In this document: one piece after another, positions 60,146-64,000 of the stretch
How the letters are laid out: each line of letters begins with the position of its first letter
Numbering within the stretch: the first letter of the stretch is position 1
Origin: Streptomyces griseus subsp. griseus
GTDB lineage: Bacteria > Actinomycetota > Actinomycetes > Streptomycetales > Streptomycetaceae
Length of the DNA stretch: 64,000 bases
Assembly: GCF_003610995.1 (NCBI RefSeq)
Contig: NZ_CP032543.1
Span: 620,001 to 684,000 of the forward strand
Direction of reading: 5' to 3'
Program-made: the position numbers and the translations under genes
The notes under the pieces: generated by a model
Seen by the model: only the letters and a program-made list of their open reading frames with translations
Database searches by the model: none
What the model was told of the DNA's origin: nothing

Positions 60146-61000
60146 AGGTCATCTCATTTGGTGAGTCTGCGGCAGCAGATGAGGGTGCAGGCGATGCTGG
60201 TGAAGGCGAGGAAGTGGTCGGCTTTGCGTTCGTAGCGTCGGTGAAGGCGTCGGCAGCCGGCGAGCCAGGCCATGGTGCGTTCCACGGTCCAGCGGTGGCG
60301 GCCCAGCCGTTGCGACGACTCGACTCCCTTGCGGGCGATGCGGTGGGTGATGCCTCGCTCGCGTAACCATCGCCGCAGGTGAGCGTAGTCGTAGCCCTTG
60401 TCGGCGTGGAGTTTGCCGGGCTTGCGCCGCCGTCGGCCGCGGCGCGAGCGGATCGGCGGGATGCCCTTCACGAGCGGGATCAGGGCCTGGCTGTCGTGGA
60501 GGTTGGCCCCGGAAATGCCGACGGATATGGGCAGACCTGACCGTTCCGTGATCAAGTGGATCTTCGAGCCGTACTTGCCCCGGTCGACAGGATTCGGACC
60601 TGTCAGGTCCCCCTTTTCAGAGCCCTCATGTTCACCGAATCGATCGCGCACCGCGACCAGTCCAGCTCGCCTCGGGCGCCTAGTTCGTCGAGGACCAGGC
60701 GGTGGAGCTTGGCCCACACCCTGGCCTTCGACCACTCCGAGAACCGCCGGTGGGCAGTCGCTCCAGACGGGCCGAATGACGCCGAAGGCAGCTGCTGCCA
60801 GGTACAACCCGACGTGGCCACGAAGACGATCGCCGCCAGCACCTCCCGGTCACCGTGCCGACGCCGGCCGCCACCCTGCGGGCGTGACGGCACCTCCGGT
60901 ACCACCCGCTGGAACAACTCCCACAACTCATCCGGCACCAGACGCTCAACGATCCCCACCATGACCCACAGAATACCGAGCCATCCAAATGAGATGACTT
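60146..61000 (-). mobile_element. IS5-family element with frameshifted transposase
   Basis: Terminal repeats GTCATCTCATTTGG (60148-60161) and complement (60985-60998); the match extends outward for several bases with one mismatch. Left end is shared or abutting with the preceding IS. Confidence 0.82.
60154..60962 (-). CDS. IS5-family transposase in two frames (probable programmed -1 frameshift)
   Basis: First frame 60962-60603 (119 residues) has the N-terminal domain LVPDELWELFQRVVPEVPSR and LDWSRCAIDSVNMRALKRG. The second frame, from about 60615 down to 60154, continues KGDLTGPNPVDRGKYGSKIH, LHADKGYDYAHLRRWL and WTVERTMAWLAGCRRLHRRY to the end. The frames meet at AAAAGGGGG (minus strand; 60609-60617), a slippery run where a -1 shift joins them. 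This arrangement is common in IS5 elements of this group, so the element may be active. Confidence 0.82.
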
Positions 61001-61043
61001 CTAAACCTTCAGCGAGTGGGCCGTTCGCGTCGGCAGATTAACA

Positions 61044-62009
61044 TCAGACCTGGTCGAGCGTCGGGTGCAGTTCCGGCCGGGATTCCCACCACGCTTGGAA
61101 CGTCGCGTTGGTCGGGATGCTGTCGAGGTATGCGCGGGCCGCTGCCTGATAGATCTGGGCGGCGCGCTGTTCGCATACGGCGGCCCGGTTCCAGGCGAGG
61201 CGGATACGGCCGGTGACCGGGTCGCCGGCCAGAGGCCGAAGCACCGTGCCCTCGACGTACGGGGAGGTGGGCTGGCACAGGGATACAGCCCGTCCGGCGG
61301 CGATCAGTTCCCATCGCATTTGGCGGTCGGCGATCCGGTAGCGCAGCTTGGGCGTGAATCCGGCCCGTCGGCAGGCATCATCCATGGCCTCAGGTCCTCC
61401 GTCCCCGTCATCGGTCAGCGTTGTCCAGGTCTCACCCGCCAGGTCGGCAAGTTCGATTTCCTTCTGCCCGGCCAGCGGGTGGGAGTTCGACAGGCGCACG
61501 CATGCAGGTTCCTTCGCTATAAGGGTGCGTACCGCCACACCGTCGGGGAGTGGTACCTCGTGATCCGCGAGTTCCCCGAACAGGATCGCGTCGTACTGTC
61601 CGGTTCCGAGCCTGCGGACGAGCACGGTCGCCGACTCCTCGATGGTGATGTCGATTTCGTGGCCTGGCAGTTCCGCCTCCAGGTGCCCCAACAACTGGTC
61701 CACCAGGACGAGCAGGATGCACCCGAGCCGCAGTGCCGGGTGCGGAGCGGCGGCTCGCGTTCCGGCAGTCAGGGCGTCCATTTCGCTGAGCACCCGGCGG
61801 GCTGCCGACAGTACGAAATCGCCCAGCGGTGTCGGTTCGACGCCGGACCTGCTGCGGACGAAGAGATCCCCGCCTGCGACCCGTTCGATACGGCGCAACT
61901 GCGCGGAAAGGGAGGGCTGGGACACCCCGAGCCGCGCCGCGGCACGTCCCAGGCTGCCCGCCTCCGCCACCTGGAGGACAGCTTCCAGATGCCTCAGCTC
62001 AAGCTGCAT
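61044..62009 (-). CDS. LysR-family transcriptional regulator
   Basis: 321 residues. Winged HTH LRHLEAVLQVAEAGSLGRAA and RLGVSQPSLSAQLRRIERVA, then an effector-binding domain. ATG 62009 begins MQLELRHL. It is divergent from a secreted M4 protease gene; in Streptomyces, LysR regulators next to neutral protease genes commonly activate them. The gap contains a TCCATA-N10-TATGGA dyad with the T-N11-A form. An IS end lies 45 bp beyond its stop. Confidence 0.9.
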   Translation of the reverse strand: MQLELRHLEAVLQVAEAGSLGRAAARLGVSQPSLSAQLRRIERVAGGDLFVRSRSGVEPTPLGDFVLSAARRVLSEMDALTAGTRAAAPHPALRLGCILLVLVDQLLGHLEAELPGHEIDITIEESATVLVRRLGTGQYDAILFGELADHEVPLPDGVAVRTLIAKEPACVRLSNSHPLAGQKEIELADLAGETWTTLTDDGDGGPEAMDDACRRAGFTPKLRYRIADRQMRWELIAAGRAVSLCQPTSPYVEGTVLRPLAGDPVTGRIRLAWNRAAVCEQRAAQIYQAAARAYLDSIPTNATFQAWWESRPELHPTLDQV

Positions 62010-62062
62010 TTTCCCAGCATATGCAGGCAGAGCAGCTGAGTTGAAGGGTTCTGCCGAGGCAA

Positions 62063-62084
62063 TCCATAACACCGGTCCTATGGA
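62063..62084. promoter_or_regulatory. LysR-type operator between regulator and protease
   Basis: TCCATA (62063-62068) and TATGGA (62079-62084) form perfect 6-bp arms around a 10-bp centre. The spacing and T/A ends fit a LysR box. It lies 54 bp from the regulator start and 80 bp from the protease start. Confidence 0.6.
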
Positions 62085-62163
62085 AGATGAGATGTCCCAT
62101 CCATGGCATGCCCACACCCATACTCAGCCCGTCCCCACCCCCCTTTGAGTAACCGGAGCAGAA

Positions 62164-64000
62164 GTGCAACCCACCAGACTCACGGCAGTACTCGCCGCCC
62201 TCGCACTGACAGCGGGCCTCGCCGGCAGCCTCGCGACCACCGCCACCGCGGATGACCGGAGCGCCCACAGCGAGTCCCGAGGCCTGCGCCACGGCGCCCT
62301 GGAAGCCGAACTCACCCCGGCCCAGGGCAAGGCGCTCGTCCGCAAAGCCCAGGACAAGACAGCCGACACCGCCCGCGCCCTCGGCCTCGGCACCAAGGAG
62401 GCGCTGGTCGTCAAGAACGTCGTGAAGGACAACGACGGCACCCTGCACACGCGCTACGAACGCACCTATTCCGGCCTGCCCGTTCTCGGCGGCGACCTGG
62501 TCGTGCACACGGCACCCGCCTCGAAGGCGTCCGGCACGGTAGCCACGACCTTCAACACCAAGCATCACATCCGTGTCGCCTCCACCAGCGCCACGCTGAC
62601 CAAGGCGCAGGCCGAGGCGAAGGCGCTCAAAACGGCTCGCGCGCTGGACGCCCGGCAGCCCGCCGCCGAAAGCGCCCGCAAGGTCGTCTGGGCCGGCAGC
62701 GGTACCCCCAGACTTGCCTGGGAGACCGTGATCGGCGGCCTGCAGGACGACGGCACCCCAAGCCGCCTGCACGTCATCAGCGACGCGGACACCGGCAAGG
62801 AGATCACCCGCCACCAGGACATCAAGACGGGCACCGGCAACACCCAGTACAGCGGCTCCGTGACCCTGGACACGACCCGGTCCGGCTCGACGTACCAGCT
62901 CACTGACACCACGCGCGGCAGCCACAAGACCTACAGCCTCAACAACGCCACGTCAGGCACCGGCACGCTGATGACCGACGCCGACGACGTCTGGGGCACC
63001 GGCTCCGGCTCCCAGACGCAGACCGCGGGTGCGGACGCCGCCTACGGCGCGCAGAAGACCTGGGACTTCTTCAAGAACACCCTGGGACGCAGCGGCATCC
63101 GCAACGACGGCGTCGCCGCCTACTCCCGCGTCCACTACGGCAGCGCCTACGCCAACGCGTACTGGGACGACAGCTGCTTTTGCATGACCTACGGCGACGG
63201 CTCCGGCAACACCCACGCACTGACCTCGCTGGACATAGCCGCCCACGAGATGGGCCACGGCGTCACCTCCAACACAGCGGGCCTCACCTACAGCGGGGAG
63301 TCCGGCGGACTCAACGAGGCCACCTCGGACATCTTCGGCGCGGGTGTGGAGTTCTACGCCGACAACAGCACCGACGTCGGCGACTACCTCGTAGGGGAGA
63401 AAGTCGACATCAACAGCAACGGTTCGCCGCTGCGCTACATGGACAAGCCCAGCAAGGACGGGAACTCGGTTGACAGCTGGTACTCCGGCCTCGGCAGCCT
63501 CGATGTCCACTACTCCTCGGGCCCCGCGAACCACATGTTCTACCTGCTCTCCGAGGGCAGTGGCAGCAAGACGATCAACGGCTTGGCCTACAACAGCCCG
63601 ACCGCCGACAGTGTCGCCGTCACCGGCATCGGCCGCGACGCCGCCCTGAAGATCTGGTACAAGGCGCTGACGACGTACATGACGTCCAGCACCAACTACG
63701 CCGGCGCCCGCACCGCCGCCCTCAACGCCGCATCCGCGCTCTACGGCACCAACTCCGCCCAGTACGCGGCCGTCGGCAACGCCTTCGCCGGCATCAACGT
63801 GGGCAGCCACATCACCCCGCCGACCAGCGGCGTCACGGTGACCAACCCCGGCAGCCAGGCCTCGGCCGTCGGCACTCCCGTCAGCCTCCAGGTCCAGGCG
63901 AGCAGCACCAACAGCGGCTCCCTCACCTACAGCGCCTCCGGCCTGCCCGCCGGCCTGTCGATCAACGCCTCGACCGGCATCATCTCCGGTACGCCCACCA
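62164..64000 (+). CDS. Secreted M4 (thermolysin-like) metallopeptidase, incomplete at the window edge
   Basis: At least 612 residues; the 3' end is outside the window. GTG 62164 with GGAG upstream starts a signal peptide (VQPTRLTAVLAALALTAGLA, cleavage likely near ATA-DD). An FTP/PepSY propeptide follows (to about residue 215), then the M4 catalytic domain with zinc motif DIAAHEMGHGVTSNTAGL, the third-ligand region GGLNEATSDIFG and catalytic His region DVHYSSGPANHMFYLL. After GNAFAGINVG a Thr/Ser-rich Ig-like (He_PIG type) domain begins (SGLPAGLSINASTGIISGTP). Extracellular protein degradation; probably under the divergent LysR. Confidence 0.93.
   Translation, partial: MQPTRLTAVLAALALTAGLAGSLATTATADDRSAHSESRGLRHGALEAELTPAQGKALVRKAQDKTADTARALGLGTKEALVVKNVVKDNDGTLHTRYERTYSGLPVLGGDLVVHTAPASKASGTVATTFNTKHHIRVASTSATLTKAQAEAKALKTARALDARQPAAESARKVVWAGSGTPRLAWETVIGGLQDDGTPSRLHVISDADTGKEITRHQDIKTGTGNTQYSGSVTLDTTRSGSTYQLTDTTRGSHKTYSLNNATSGTGTLMTDADDVWGTGSGSQTQTAGADAAYGAQKTWDFFKNTLGRSGIRNDGVAAYSRVHYGSAYANAYWDDSCFCMTYGDGSGNTHALTSLDIAAHEMGHGVTSNTAGLTYSGESGGLNEATSDIFGAGVEFYADNSTDVGDYLVGEKVDINSNGSPLRYMDKPSKDGNSVDSWYSGLGSLDVHYSSGPANHMFYLLSEGSGSKTINGLAYNSPTADSVAVTGIGRDAALKIWYKALTTYMTSSTNYAGARTAALNAASALYGTNSAQYAAVGNAFAGINVGSHITPPTSGVTVTNPGSQASAVGTPVSLQVQASSTNSGSLTYSASGLPAGLSINASTGIISGTPT

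Noticed and set aside
59262-60150. Target-site duplication flanking the middle IS
   Set aside because: The bases outside CTAAAGG...CCTTTAG continue as an inverted, not direct, repeat because the flanks are other IS ends; no duplication can be assigned.

Overview
The window is high-GC actinobacterial DNA, almost certainly from a Streptomyces or close relative. The codon use, the GTG/TTG starts, the arsRC/arsT arrangement, the FUSC and MpaB-type (DUF2236) families, the Streptomyces-type IS5 elements and the LysR-controlled M4 protease all fit. It reads as accessory chromosome (an arm-like stress island), not core genome.

Layout. (1) 0.47-15.7 kb: a complete second chaperone cassette (dnaK-grpE-cbpA-cbpM-clpB) running with overlapping stops and starts into a zinc-ribbon thioredoxin, a UBP-type zinc finger protein and a cyclic-nucleotide-binding/TrxR-like flavoprotein; then a UvrA2-type ABC ATPase, a membrane protein and an FUSC exporter-like protein. 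(2) 15.7-23.7 kb: a scarred segment. A MurE-like ligase faces a translationally coupled cis-prenyltransferase + DUF2236/EF-hand oxygenase pair. Beyond it is a collapsed arsenic operon (arsC and arsR intact or nearly so, arsT truncated, arsB absent) fused to a 5'-truncated APC permease. A 68-bp relic occurs twice. (3) 23.9-51.4 kb: a large dormancy/hypoxia-type stress island. It has a DevR/DosR-like regulator and DevS-like GAF kinase, four universal stress proteins, three CBS-BON proteins, two P-type ATPases, an Acg-type nitroreductase, a HAD phosphatase + GH65 pair, an alcohol dehydrogenase, a beta-CASP nuclease, nicotinate phosphoribosyltransferase, PEP synthase, a flavodoxin and a K+ channel. 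The gene content closely parallels the Mycobacterium tuberculosis DosR regulon, and a recurrent 15-bp GGGMC-N5-GNCCC dyad lies in the promoter gaps. (4) 51.4-55.6 kb: a CstR-type persulfide/sulfide module (rhodaneses, TauE/SafE exporter, persulfide dioxygenase-rhodanese, DUF302) with three identical-format operators TACCCC-N2-GGGGTA. (5) 55.6-61 kb: a TPR gene relic, a HEPN-like gene, an RlmA/TlrB-type 23S rRNA methyltransferase preceded by a 9-codon leader ORF and two perfect hairpins (an apparent ribosome attenuator), and three IS5-family elements packed end to end. (6) 61-64 kb: a LysR regulator divergent from a secreted M4 metallopeptidase that runs off the window.

How it works together (inference). 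The island pairs protein repair (DnaK/ClpB/thioredoxin) with energy and redox maintenance (ATPases, PncB, PEP synthase, ADH, nitroreductase, flavodoxin), probably under a DevSR-like two-component system, next to a separate persulfide-sensing detoxification unit. Relics and IS elements between modules show repeated deletion and insertion. All functional calls are by reading protein motifs; no database search was run.
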